DNA from: Erythroxylum novogranatense
Taxonomy: Eukaryota > Streptophyta > Magnoliopsida > Malpighiales > Erythroxylaceae
Direction: 5' to 3'
Length of the DNA stretch: 64,000 nt
Assembly: GCA_029891385.1 (NCBI GenBank)
Contig: JAIWQS010000078.1
Span: forward strand, 242,747-306,746
The notes under the pieces are model-generated. The model did not search any database. It had not been told where the DNA came from and was given only the letters and a program-made list of their open reading frames with translations. The translations under genes and the position numbers were made by a program. Positions 46,201 to 56,895 of this stretch are shown here, in pieces (within the stretch, counting starts at the first letter, position 1; every line of letters starts with the position of its first letter).

Positions 46201-47250
46201 ATCTTCAGAAGGTCGATATGGAAGTCATTAGGAAATTAAGGTGGGATCTAATCCCACATAACTAAGTAAGCAAAAACTTTTTTATCATTTTCAAAGTCAT
46301 TATCCCTTAAATTCTATATCATGATTAACATATAAACTTAACAAAGAATGAATCATAATTTATACCTTATTATGAAATTGGATCCTTTTCTTGTCATTTC
46401 TAAAATTGGATCATCTCAAATATCATAGTTATACATGTGTCCGCCTCTTATGGTATCTATAAAACATTTTGAGACCTCTCTATAATAGTTATAGAGAGGG
46501 TTAGCAAAAATGCTAGCTCTCTTAAAGCTTATGCCTTTTATGACAAGATATATATATATTTTAGTAATTTAATTAAAATAAAATTATAATTATAATTAAA
46601 TACTAATTGGATCTAAATAAGATTCAAGTATCTCATATTAATTCTAATTATTAAATAGCTCATATTTAATCATAAAGTTTTCAAATTTTATAATCAAGTT
46701 CAACTTGATTATAACACTTTTCTCTTTTTAACTCATTTTTATGTGTGGCCTATTAAGTTCTCGAATATATTGGCAATGGATATAAATTAGAATCCTAAAA
46801 TATAAATGTATTGGCAATGGATATAATTTATAAACCTAAAATATATTTTAGGATTAAATAATTAAACTCTTTTAATTTATCTTTAATTCACTAAATAAAT
46901 AATTTATATCTATAGATCAAGATTAACATTTAGTTTTGCATTATGATCACTCAAAATTTAGGAATAAGAAAGTAGTTTTGAGTAACCTTTCCAAGCATGT
47001 CTTTTGTTATCGAATTCAATCTTTTTATCATATAATGTTCTAATTAGACATAAAAGCATAGAATTAATGTCTTTTCTATTCGAGTCCAATCATATTAGTT
47101 CTTCACCATTAGTAATTGATTCTATTAATGACATTTGAAAACTATTTTCAAAGTGTCAATCAGACCAAGGATTTCTCGAAGCAATACTAATCGAGACCAA
47201 TGAAACATTTCCCCTAATCACTTTAGGGATATAAATCCTATATTAATCAT
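46200..47250 (-). repeat. Decayed LTR-like repeat, copy 1
   Basis: Shares an ordered series of blocks with 48716-49740: a GATCTAATC/GATCCAATC start, ATTTATACCTTATT, TCAAGTTCAACTTGATTA and GATATAAATTA. The TGGCAATGGATATAAATTA block resembles copia LTRs of other plants. Strand is inferred from the PBS-like sequence of copy 2. Confidence 0.5.
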
Positions 47251-47254
47251 TTAA

Positions 47255-47755
47255 TTATGACCTTTGCATTTATTGTGTAATCTTTACCTTCTAGGGTGTG
47301 TAACTTAGATTGGTTCCTATGTACCGTAATTAAGGTAGGCATGGTCAAAGTTATTCCTGTATGGATCTTTCGCGGTCGATACGAGTCTCTTTTAGTATGT
47401 ATTTTACTTAAAGTTTATTGCTATTCTTAGACATGTTCTACATGTACATTATTTTGTGTTATATTTACTACTCTTGCAATGTTTTTGTTTAGTATTTATT
47501 TGTATTTTGTTGCAATTTTGTATTTAGATGTTTTCATATCTTTTATGTTTATTTGATTGATTTATTTATTTTACTTTATTTCTTAGATATGTATACACAT
47601 TCATTTATATTGTAAGACCTTAATGACACATTGCATATGGATATATCGGAAACAATCTTTCTACTACATCCGAGTAAAGCTACATACTATCGAATCTCCT
47701 AGACCCCGCACCTTAATGGAACTCCAACTGGATGTTGACGACAATGATGACTTTA
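47255..47755 (+). repeat. Second LINE 3' end, 5'-truncated
   Basis: Collinear with 32470-32888: CCTTTGCATTTA...GTGTAATC, GGTAGGCATGGTCAAAGTTATTCC, ACATGTTCTACATGTACATTATTTTGT, then CTCCTAGACCCCGCACCT and a GACAATGATGA terminus. Only the 3' UTR is present, as usual for a truncated LINE insertion. Confidence 0.7.
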
Positions 47756-48715
47756 TTAATTAAAAAATCCTTTTATTATTTATTTAAGGATTGATTTCTT
47801 AATTAATTCAAAATCATTCCTTAAAATTAGAAAATAATTTACAAAAATATTAAAGAAATCACAATTTACTCAATTAATAAATGAAAACACCTTACCAAAA
47901 TTTACAAAAATGCATTTCAAAAAATTATTATTCAAATAAATAAAGAAAATAATTTTTAAATAAATAAAATAATAATTTAAATTTATTTATTTCAAATTGA
48001 AATAAATGAACTTGATTAAGAAAAACTTTCTTAATTACTTAAGAAAATATTTTAATTTTAAAGGAGTATAATTAATTAATTCCAATATAACTGAAACATA
48101 ATGAATTTTAATCTAGAAACAACTTTTCTAAAATTTAAGTTTTTAAATCAATCTAATTATTATTCTTATTAAGAACAAGAAAAATAATTTATTTAATTTT
48201 GAATTTAAAACTATTTTGAATTGTTGGGTTACTAGAAATACATTATTCCACACCCAACATAAGTTATCCTTATGGCCAAACACTAAGATAAGGCAATCTT
48301 ATTGCAAATAGCTCTTACTTAAGTTTTAGGCTTAGTTTATTCTTGTGACCTTTTCAGATTTCAGAACTATGGTTGCGATATTTACAGTTATAATAAATCT
48401 GATTAGTTAATTTAATAATTTATGGATATTAATCTAGAACTTTCAAATTCTAAGATCAATTAGGTCTAATTTTAAGTTTTTATCATATTAAATTCTAAGA
48501 TTCTCTACAATAACTTTCTATAGTTTGAACTCTTCGAATTAAAAATAGTTGGATCTAAATATGATTTTAAGGGTTTGTTATTAAAAGATCTTTCTATAAA
48601 GATTTCATCTTTTGGTAATTAATTTTATTTACAAACATTTTGTGATTCAACTTCAAAATTATAATTAATCAAACAATTTTAATCAAGTTACACAATTAAA
48701 ATGGTTTTGATACTA
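47756..48715. other. AT-rich, gene-free stretch
   Basis: Homopurine/homopyrimidine-poor AT-rich DNA between two LTR-like repeats; may be the decayed interior of one element. No protein domain recognised. Confidence 0.4.
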
Positions 48716-50230
48716 CTATTGAAAAAGTGAGGCAAGATCCAATCGAGCACTTAACATAATAAATGCGAAACTTTTCTGTTATTACTTAAATTTTATAATA
48801 TGATTAACTCATAAAATATAACAAAGTATGACTAATAATTTATACTTTATTGTAAAGTTTGATAATTTTTTGTTTATCGACTATCATAGCCACATATATA
48901 CTTGGGCTAATAGTATCTACATAATTTGTTTAAAGAACTCTATAAAGTTGTAGAGGGTAAACAATAATGACTAACTTCTTTTAAAACCTAAGTATATTTA
49001 TAATAGAAATCGAATCTTTTAATAATTTAATTGAAATAAAATATAATTTTAATTAGGATTACAATTAATTATAATTAAATACCAATTAGATGTTAATATT
49101 CAATATCTAATATCTAATATCTCATATTAATTCTTATTTGTTAAATATCTTACATATAATTATAAAATTTCTTAAAATTTATAATCAAGTTCAACTTGAT
49201 TAAATGTATTTTTCTCTTTAATTAGTTTTTAATACGTGACCGATTAGATTTCTAAAGATATTTACAATAGATATAAATTATAATTTTAAATCATATTTAG
49301 TATTGAATAAATTAAACTTTTAAATTTATATATAATTTTCTAATTAAATAATTTATATCTATAAATCAAAATTAATGTTTAATAACTCATTATAATTACT
49401 CAAATATTTAAGAATATTAAAATAATTTTGACTAATTTTTATAAATGATTTTCATGTAATTCAATCATTTTATCATATAACAATTAAATATAATAGATAA
49501 AATTATTGTCAAATTTATTTAATCTAATCATCCTAATTCCTACTATTAATAATTGATTATACTAGTAACATTTTAAAACTATTTTTAAATGTCATTTAAA
49601 CTTTGACCTAAATAATTCTCAACTTTTCTTGAAAACAAATCTACAAAAATTTCTCAAATCTATAATAATGAAGAATAATGAAAACTATATTAATTACTCA
49701 ATTACTTTTATATATTTTGTATTACCTTAAAATAAAATAAATCATAAATTACCGTTAAAGTATAATAAATAATAAGTAATATCTAAGCATAACAATCTCA
49801 TATCAAGTCAAAAGTTTCATCATAATAAAAATATTATATTGGTAATAAATATAAATTATAACTCTAAATTGTATTTAAGATTAAATAAATTAAACGCTTT
49901 AAATTCATCTTTATTTTCAAATTAAATAGTTTATATACATATATTAAAATTAGTGTCTTATGCTACTTAAATATTTAATACTTTTGACTAATTGTATGTA
50001 TTTTAGTATAACTAAATCATTTTATCATATAAAATTCATTTAGACAAAATATAACATAAATATTTATTTCATTTAAATATAATCATATTAATTGTTCATC
50101 GTTAATAATTAATTCTATTAGTAGCATTTGAAATTTTTTCTTAATATCCTCAACTTTGGCCAAAAGATTTTCAAATTTATATTAATCAAGACCAACAAAA
50201 TATATTTTCTTAACCACTTTATAATGATTA
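48716..50230 (-). repeat. Decayed LTR-like repeat, copies 2 and 3
   Basis: Just left of it, TTTTGATACTACTATT (about 48703-48718) resembles the complement of a TGGTATCAAAGC primer site, so copy 2 could be a 5' LTR of a minus-strand copia element and copy 1 its 3' LTR. A third, shorter match lies at about 49840-50200 (GGTAATAAATATAAATTATAACTC). All are strongly diverged. Confidence 0.45.
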
Positions 50231-50845
50231 ATACTATATTAATCACTCTGCTACCTTTATATAATAATTACCTAATAATTAATACTTTATAATGATTAAT
50301 ACCGACTAAATTATCCTAAAATAAAATAAATCATAAATAATATGAAAATATAATTATTCCTATATAAAATATTTTTAAAAATTACTTATACATCTTCATA
50401 ATATAAGTTTTCATATATATATAAATAATATCCTAAATAAGTTTCTCATATAAAATCAACTTAATGAACTTATTTCACAAACATCTACATGTTTATTTAA
50501 ATATCTCAATATTTTAATTAATATGATCAAATGCATTTTTCAATAATTAAAAACTTAATTAATTCAACCAATTCAATTATAAAACCTTAGCTCATCTAAC
50601 TAGATTTATTAATTAATAAATTAATAAATTTTTATAAACTAAAATAAATCAATAAAATTTTAATATTCTCTTATTTAATTAAATTTCAAATTATAATATT
50701 TCTTATCATATTTTAAATTTTAAATTTTATTTTTAAACTTTAAATTTCTTAAATTACAGCTTAACTTTATCTATTTTCTTCCTTAAAAAACATTACTTCT
50801 ACTAAATTTTGTATATTTTATTAAATATTATCCGTAGTAAGACAT
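50231..50845. other. AT-rich, gene-free stretch
   Basis: Very AT-rich; nothing recognised. Confidence 0.5.
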
Positions 50846-52340
50846 AGGCTTTGATTGGTGAATAGCTTATCAGCCAAAATGAGCTGATTGATCATATTTA
50901 GTTGATTGGTTATATTAAACAGTTATTTATTGTGTTTGATAATCAGCTGATTGAGTTGGCTAATTGAACTCAATCAGCTGATTTTCAAAAAGCTCAAGAA
51001 GACTGGCGTTTGCATTCAACGGATCAAAACTGACGAAGGTGCCATCTCAAAAAAACCCAAGTCAAAAGAGGTGTTGATTCTGAAAAATTCACGATTTTGC
51101 TTGTGGTTGACTGAATGACCGTATGCAAAGTGTGGTAGTTAGTTGGGGCAAAAAAAGTTGCTCTCTTTCCTTCTTTACTTAGACTTTTTATGCCGTTTTT
51201 TGTGTTGCCTAATCTGTTATTCTAGAAACTCTCTATGCACGATTTAAAACTTGGTTGGAGTTATGTTTACATTTGGGCGTTGTTTGCTAGCACTGGTGAG
51301 TGAGAAATCTACAGCTACCAACATCAGAGACGTAGGGAAGTAGTCATAGTGAGACAGTGTGAGGGAAAAGGATGGCGTTGAGATTGATTGTAAGGGAAGC
51401 TGAGAAGCAGTTAGGCAGAGAAGAATAGTGGACATAAACCACTTGTTAATTTATCCCATCAATAAATAGTACATAACAGAAGATGTGCTGCGAAGAAGAA
51501 GGAAAGAAGGTTTTGTTTGTTTTAATATTTTAAATACTTAATTCCAATTATTGAGTTTAATTGAAGTTAAGCAAATTTAAATTACTAATAATTTTGAAAA
51601 GGTGTTTTAATTGTTTGAAAATTGTTTTCAATGATTAATTTTATTAAGAATGTTTTAAAAGTCAATTTAATTTTTCAAGATGTTGAATTATTAAATTATA
51701 TTAATCATCAAATCAAATCTAAAATTATCATAATTATTAATCTTAATATTATTTTCTTAGTTTGATTAAGATTAATAATTATATTAATTTTAATTAATTT
51801 TCAAAAATAGTTTCTAAAATTAGAATTAAAATTAGATTAAAATTAATTAATTAGATAAATTATTTCTAAAATTAGAATTAATTATTTTCAATTATATTGA
51901 AATTAATTAATTAGATTTCTTGAAATTAAGAAAATATTTTCTTAAATAATTAAAAAGTTATTTCTTGATTAAATTTATTTATTTTAATTTTATTGAGATA
52001 AATTAAATTCTTAGTAATTTTATTTGTGGTTGTTATCATCGTTATTATTATTATTATTATTATTATTAAATGTTATGTTTTTTATTAAAATTATAAACTT
52101 AATTTTTTAAAATTAAATATCTAAAATTTAAATTCCATAAAAATTTCAACAAAATACTAAAATATATAATATTCATACCCTTATAAGTTTTTGAAAAATC
52201 ATGTTCTTATAAGTCATTTTTATATAAACTGTTAATACTAAATAATTAATTTTACTAAACATCTCTAACAAACAACTAATACAGATTGCTAATCAAATTG
52301 ATAGAATCAATTGTTTGCCGAATAAGCCATGTATAATTCA
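50846..52340. repeat. Possible non-autonomous transposon (weak)
   Basis: Left edge has ATAGGCTTTGATTGGTGAAT and TCAGCTGATT repeats (50860-50985). Right edge, read on the minus strand, has ATGGCTTATTCGGCAAACAA (about 52310-52330). The edges are only loosely similar, and no target duplication was established. The middle holds a less AT-rich island (51000-51440) and an (ATT)n microsatellite at 52042-52068. Confidence 0.25.
52042..52068. repeat. (ATT)n microsatellite
   Basis: About nine uninterrupted TTA/ATT units. Confidence 0.9.
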
Positions 52341-53095
52341 ATCAGATACTCCACACTGAATAAGCCATGTATAACAAGCTCGATCGAAAACCTGTAAAGA
52401 TATTTAAACACAGGACCTTTTAACTCTATATCCTCCACTCCACGAACTCAAACCACCTTCCAACACTCCCACTAGGGGGGACTCGTCTTAAGCTGCCAAC
52501 CCTAAGTACTCATTATAGAACACAGGCCTAAAACCCAGCGAAAATCACCAGCAATATGATCAGTATGCGTGATGTACCCATAAGGATTAACCCGTTAACA
52601 AAGATTCAACTTAATTCAAATATTTGATGAAATAATTCTCATATACAAAAAGATGAATGAGATGAATGAAAAAATGCAACCGTTATCTAACAGATAGACA
52701 AATTCTATATTGACCTTACGATAGGAGAGAAACCCTTAACAACAAAACACAGAAGTCATTACTGTGACATACAAGGTAAACCAAGAAGCAGTACCAGTCT
52801 CATCAAGAATGCATTACTGATCCAAATAGATGTGGAATATAGCATAGATTGCGCAAACATTGTACGAATCAACGAACCCACAACGTAAAAGACTCGTAAC
52901 CTTATCAAACACCAAGAGAAGCAGCGAATGAGTAAAGGAACATTTCCATTAAGTCCAAATTGAAAATCCTCAACAATAATCAGTTACATTCATCGTCTAC
53001 GGAAACCATGCTTAGGCCCCTACATAACCCTCTCTCCAAGACCCTTCAAAACAATTTCTTTCCCTTCTTGGACGACAACACCGCCACATTATTGA
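52341..53095. other. CPN10 3' flank, including its 3' UTR
   Basis: Moderate base composition, no conserved protein on either strand. The part next to 53096 must hold the CPN10 3' UTR; the polyadenylation site was not determined. The open frame at 52960-53163 overlaps the last exon on the opposite strand and looks spurious. Confidence 0.5.
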
Positions 53096-53570
53096 TTATT
53101 CATGGAGAGTGCCCAAAATATCCTCATCCCTGTATAAATAATAACTGCAAACAACACAGATAATCCATACAATAAATATTAAAGAAAAAGGGAATAACAA
53201 AGTGAGCGGAAAATTGAAAGAAAACTTACTCTTTGTCGTCCAGCTTGACTTGGGTACCACCATATTCAGGCAAGAGAACGGTGTCACCTTCTTTGACAGA
53301 CGTAGGAATGGTCTTACCTTCGTTGCTCCTCAATCCGGGACCCACAGATATGACCTTCCCGGAGTTGAGCTAAATAAAAGAAAGGCCAATTAGGAAGGAC
53401 AGCTTGATCACATCAAAACCAAAAAAAAAAAAAAATGCAACTGCAAAATGAGTACTTGGTAGTACCTTGGTGGAAGTCTCAGGGAGGAGAATTCCGGCGG
53501 TGGTTTTCGAGGGCGGGACGATCTTCTCCACTAGAACGCGATTTAGGGTTGGAATCAATCGCTTAGCCAT
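53096..53570 (-). CDS. CPN10: 10 kDa chaperonin, mitochondrial (Cpn10/GroES family)
   Basis: Three exons on the minus strand: 53466-53570, 53230-53369 and 53096-53144, with GT-AG introns of 96 and 85 bp. The joined frame is 97 codons plus TAA, the usual length. Start ATG at 53570 gives MAKRLIPTLNRVLVEKI, matching the family N-terminus; there is no long presequence, as known for plant mitochondrial Cpn10, whose N-terminus acts as targeting signal. Mobile loop residues 21-31 with GILLPE bind Cpn60. Exon 2 has the conserved GKVISVGPG, VKEGDTVLLPEYGGTQVK (roof loop and core). Exon 3 ends RDEDILGTLHE. The protein caps the Cpn60 ring and drives ATP-dependent folding in the mitochondrial matrix. The frame is intact and splice sites are canonical, so the gene is likely functional. 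Intron 1 has a poly-A/T tract near 53423-53436. Confidence 0.96.
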
Positions 53571-53725
53571 CTTGACGATCTCTAAAATTCGACGAAGCCG
53601 AGATCTATCTGCTTTGCTTTTAAACACAAACAGAGAAGGGGAAAAGAAAGTCTAGAGTAATCTGTATAGAAGGTTCTAGGCTCTAGGGTTCAAGCAAGGG
53701 TTTTAGCTAATTTGGGCCCAATGAA
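53571..53725 (-). promoter_or_regulatory. CPN10 promoter and 5' UTR with heat-shock element, telo-box and site II motif
   Basis: In gene orientation: site II-type TGGGCCCA (53713-53720), a telo-box-like AACCCT (complement of AGGGTT, 53685-53690), and AGAACCTTCT (53668-53677) that contains GAANNTTC, the heat-shock element core, about 100 bases upstream of the ATG. Telo-box plus site II pairs are known in plant genes for ribosome and mitochondrial biogenesis; heat-shock elements drive chaperonins. The transcription start is not determined. Confidence 0.6.
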
Positions 53726-54328
53726 GCAGCCCGACGAACTTTCTTCAACTGTTAGCCCTTCGTAATGATAGAAGTCCTAAGGCCTCGTATAAATTAAGGT
53801 AGAAAACCTAGCGAAGTCGAACTGTGTATATGTACCAACTTTTCTTTTTAAATTATATTGTTACAAAAAAACATGAGAATTGTACACACACGACTTGGCC
53901 GAAAAAGAGTTTCAATCTTTTATATACATTTATTTTAATTATACACTTTATTTATTTCAATTGAATTTTAAGCTTATTTAAAATTGATAAAATTAATTTT
54001 TATATCAAATTTCATTAATAGTTTACTTATATCTTGTACTTAGAATTTAAACATTGGTGAGATTAAATAGAAGTTCAGTTAAATGAACTTATTCTCTAAC
54101 AAACATTCATATATCTATTTAAGTATTTCCATATTTTAGTTATGATATCGATTATTTTATTTATAAAAAATATAATATGTGCTAGTCTTTTATGCTCTCG
54201 CTAATGTTTATTCTTGATATAACAATGACTAGAAACAATTTAAGATTAATATATGAATGCAATATAAAGCTTATAATTATTATCTTATTATAATTTTATT
54301 TACAATGTATATTTATCATATGGACTTA
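53726..54328. other. AT-rich upstream region of CPN10
   Basis: No ORF or repeat boundary recognised. Confidence 0.5.
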
Positions 54329-54633
54329 AGGATGATAATGGGCTGGGCCAAGGATTGGTTGGGTCGATCCTATCTATGGGCTAGGTGATGGGCCAGGTTG
54401 GCCTAACCCAACCTCATTTTTTTAAAATTTGATAAAATAATGTCGTTTTTAATAAAATGATGTCATTTTATATGTTTTTGATGGGTCACGAATTGGTAGG
54501 ATCAGACATCTTGGCTTGAGCTCGCTCATGACCGATCGAAACAAGTAGCCTCGACTTGTAGCAGTCTCGTGGCTGGTCAAGCCGAGCTAAAATCGGTAGC
54601 CCAATAATAAAGTTGGACCATATTTATCATCCT
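54329..54633. mobile_element. MITE-like element with terminal inverted repeats
   Basis: AGGATGATAA at the left and TTATCATCCT at the right form a perfect 10-bp inverted repeat, flanked by TA on both sides (54327-54328, 54634-54635), which extends the match to 12 bp. 305 bp, no coding capacity. The interior is GC-richer (GGGCTGGGCCAAGG near 54339) than its surroundings. TA flanks fit a mariner/Stowaway-type target, but the family is not certain. Confidence 0.6.
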
Positions 54634-54705
54634 TATATGAAATTTATTATATAAATAAGAATTAGACCTTCAAATTATTTTATTACTAATCTTCAACCAA
54701 CAAAT

Positions 54706-55098
54706 TAGTCGGGGAGCATAAACCAACGTAAAGAGCACATGTGCTCTGGCATCATCGAAAGTCCTTGGTCTCCAAATTGGTTCATTAAAAGGTATGGCCT
54801 AATAAGAATCAGTTCGTGCCATAATCATATTATCAATGCTTCTTGACCTACTCAAAATGACTCATGGACCGATCAGTCCCCCCGAAAGGATTGACCTAGT
54901 TCCTATCGATTATGCTAGGCCTAGGCCCTAGTCTGTGCATCCACGACCCACTTGCAGGTGGAAGACTCTCATGCATACGTAAAGACCTAAACCTAGCATC
55001 TATTCCATATATAAGGTACGAAGTTGCCATAATTGATGCGTGATCGTAACCCTAACTTTCTCGCTTACTGACAGCCCAAAAACCTCACAACAAGACTA
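54706..55098 (+). repeat. Tat element 5' LTR (approximate)
   Basis: Possible terminal inverted repeat TAGTC (54706) and GACTA (55094-55098). A TATA box, CATATATAAGG, is at about 55005-55015. Ends were inferred without the second LTR. Confidence 0.5.
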
Positions 55099-55101
55099 AC
55101 T

Positions 55102-55120
55102 TGGCGTCGGGAGTCACGGA
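55102..55120 (+). other. Tat element primer binding site
   Basis: TGGCGTCGGGAGTCACGGA, two to three bases after the LTR. TGGCG at this place is usual for Tat elements, which do not use initiator-Met tRNA. The exact tRNA was not identified. Confidence 0.6.
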
Positions 55121-55642
55121 TATCAACCCCGGCGTGCCTCAGGTTGTTTTCAGCAGAACTCTTGCTAGAAAGCAGTCAACTCATGGATCCAAACGACAAC
55201 GTGCAGTCTCGCCAGGATCAGGCTGAACCAAGTGGCACCCACCGTGGGGCCCAACATCAGGGCACCACGTCGAGAAACACACAGATAAGTCAAAGGCAGA
55301 TAACCTCGATGTGGCGGTACCGTCATGATCGGTGCTACAACAATTGGGTTTGCGATTCATCGCCACTTTGCCGCCAACACGCCATGATTCCGCGACACAA
55401 TCTTCGCTGACCGAATGAGCGTACCACAACCTCAAAATCCAGATCAAGAAGAATAGAGCGCAGCATTGGAGGACAATGCTGAAACCAATATGCATCCGAA
55501 TCTCCAGATCCCCTAAATGTAAATCCTCTGCCGCAAAGATACCTCCCCACCCGACAACAGATCGAGGAAGTGGTCGTCTGTTGATTCGTCGATCATTGCC
55601 TCGGCCGAGCAATGAAGCCGTTGCTCAAGACGACAGATTGGT
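55121..55642 (+). other. Tat element leader
   Basis: Non-coding, or the decayed N-terminal part of gag: the sequence is GC-richer than the host but carries stops in all three forward frames. The long minus-strand frame 55181-55612 shows no known domain. Confidence 0.5.
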
Positions 55643-56890
55643 ATGATGACCGATCACCACCCTGCTGAAGCCCTAGAAAAAATCGTGGACAATCGGATCA
55701 ATGCGGCCATGAGTTTTCACCCGGATCGTCCAACAGCTCAATATAGCTCTCCCTTCACCCCGACGATCTTAGATAGCCTCCCAGCAGTCGGTACCAAAAT
55801 ATCAACCCCAGAAAAGTACACCGGAAAGACCAATCCCCTAGACTATTTAAAGACTTCCAATAATGATGAACTGCTGCGTCCCCTACGCCATTCAATGTAA
55901 GGCATTTTGTACCGCTTTTCAAGAAGGAGCTCGGCGATGGTTCAACAGTTTACCTCCAAGCTGCATCACTTGTATTGAAAACTTTAAATTGCTATTTCTC
56001 AACCAGTTCGCCACAAGTAAACGACCGCAAAAGACTGCCTTAGAAGTGATGCAGTTGACACAAGGAAGGAATGAAAGTTTACGGGAGTTCATCACTCGGT
56101 TCAACAACGAAGCTGTCGAAGTCCCTGACCTCACCTGCTCATCCATGTTGGCTGCACTCATGAGCAACACGAGGGATGAAGAGTTCAAAAATTCATTGGC
56201 TCTCGATCAGCCCAGATCTATTCAAGAGATAAGAAATCGGGTGGACAAGTACATCCAGCTCGAAGAAGTATTGAAAAACACAAAACGCAGGGCAGACGAT
56301 CGCAAGTCGAGCGGCAGAGCAGATGAGTCCCACAAGAGACAGAAGGATCAGTCGAGCTGGAGAAAGTTGACCGATCGACAAGGACATCGACGAGTTCGCC
56401 CGCTCAATGCATTTATACGCGAAATCTGGCGACCATGAGAGCGAATGGGGAACCTCTCCGAGAACCCAATAAGATGAAGACTCCTTCCAAAGTTAGGGAC
56501 CTGGATTTATACTGCCGTTTCCACAAAAACATCGGTCATGACACAGAAGATTGCTGGAAATTGAAAAGAGAAATCGAATTCCTTATCCGAAGGAGAAGGC
56601 TGGGTCGATTTCTGAAGCACGGATAAAATGCCGAGCGGGAAAATGAGCATAAGACCGGTCGGCTCGACGACTGGCAACAGCCTTGGAGGCGAAACGATAG
56701 GAATGGAGGGAGGCAGAATGCGAACACTGACGATCGACGCGATGCGAGAGGACAGTCCAGGGTAAGAGGCGACAGGAATACTAGACAACAAGATGATCGA
56801 CCGGTTAGGGTCATTAATATGATTTTTGGTGGAAATGCAGCAGGGGGTCCACCGTTAAAGGAAGAAAGAGATACGCCAGGCAGGTCGACG
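55643..56890 (+). pseudogene. Tat element gag
   Basis: 55643-55900 and 55863-56438 hold the capsid in two overlapping frames (one frameshift near 55880): YTGKTNPLDYL, then FQEGARRWFNSLP, LLFLNQFATSKRPQKT and QGRNESLREFITRFN, the Retrotrans_gag signature. 56435-56626 carries the nucleocapsid motif YCRFHKNIGHDTEDCWKLK, the CX2-type Cys/His box with Phe-His typical of Tat and Athila elements. Gag would form the particle and bind element RNA. Confidence 0.9.
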
Positions 56891-56895
56891 AAGAC

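Noticed and set aside
50846..52340. Confident hAT transposon
   Set aside because: The ends are only loosely similar and no 8-bp duplication was found, so it is listed only as a weak possibility.
53466..53627. Longer CPN10 start upstream of 53570
   Set aside because: The frame opens further upstream, but the ATG at 53570 matches the family N-terminus; the extension reads as 5' UTR.
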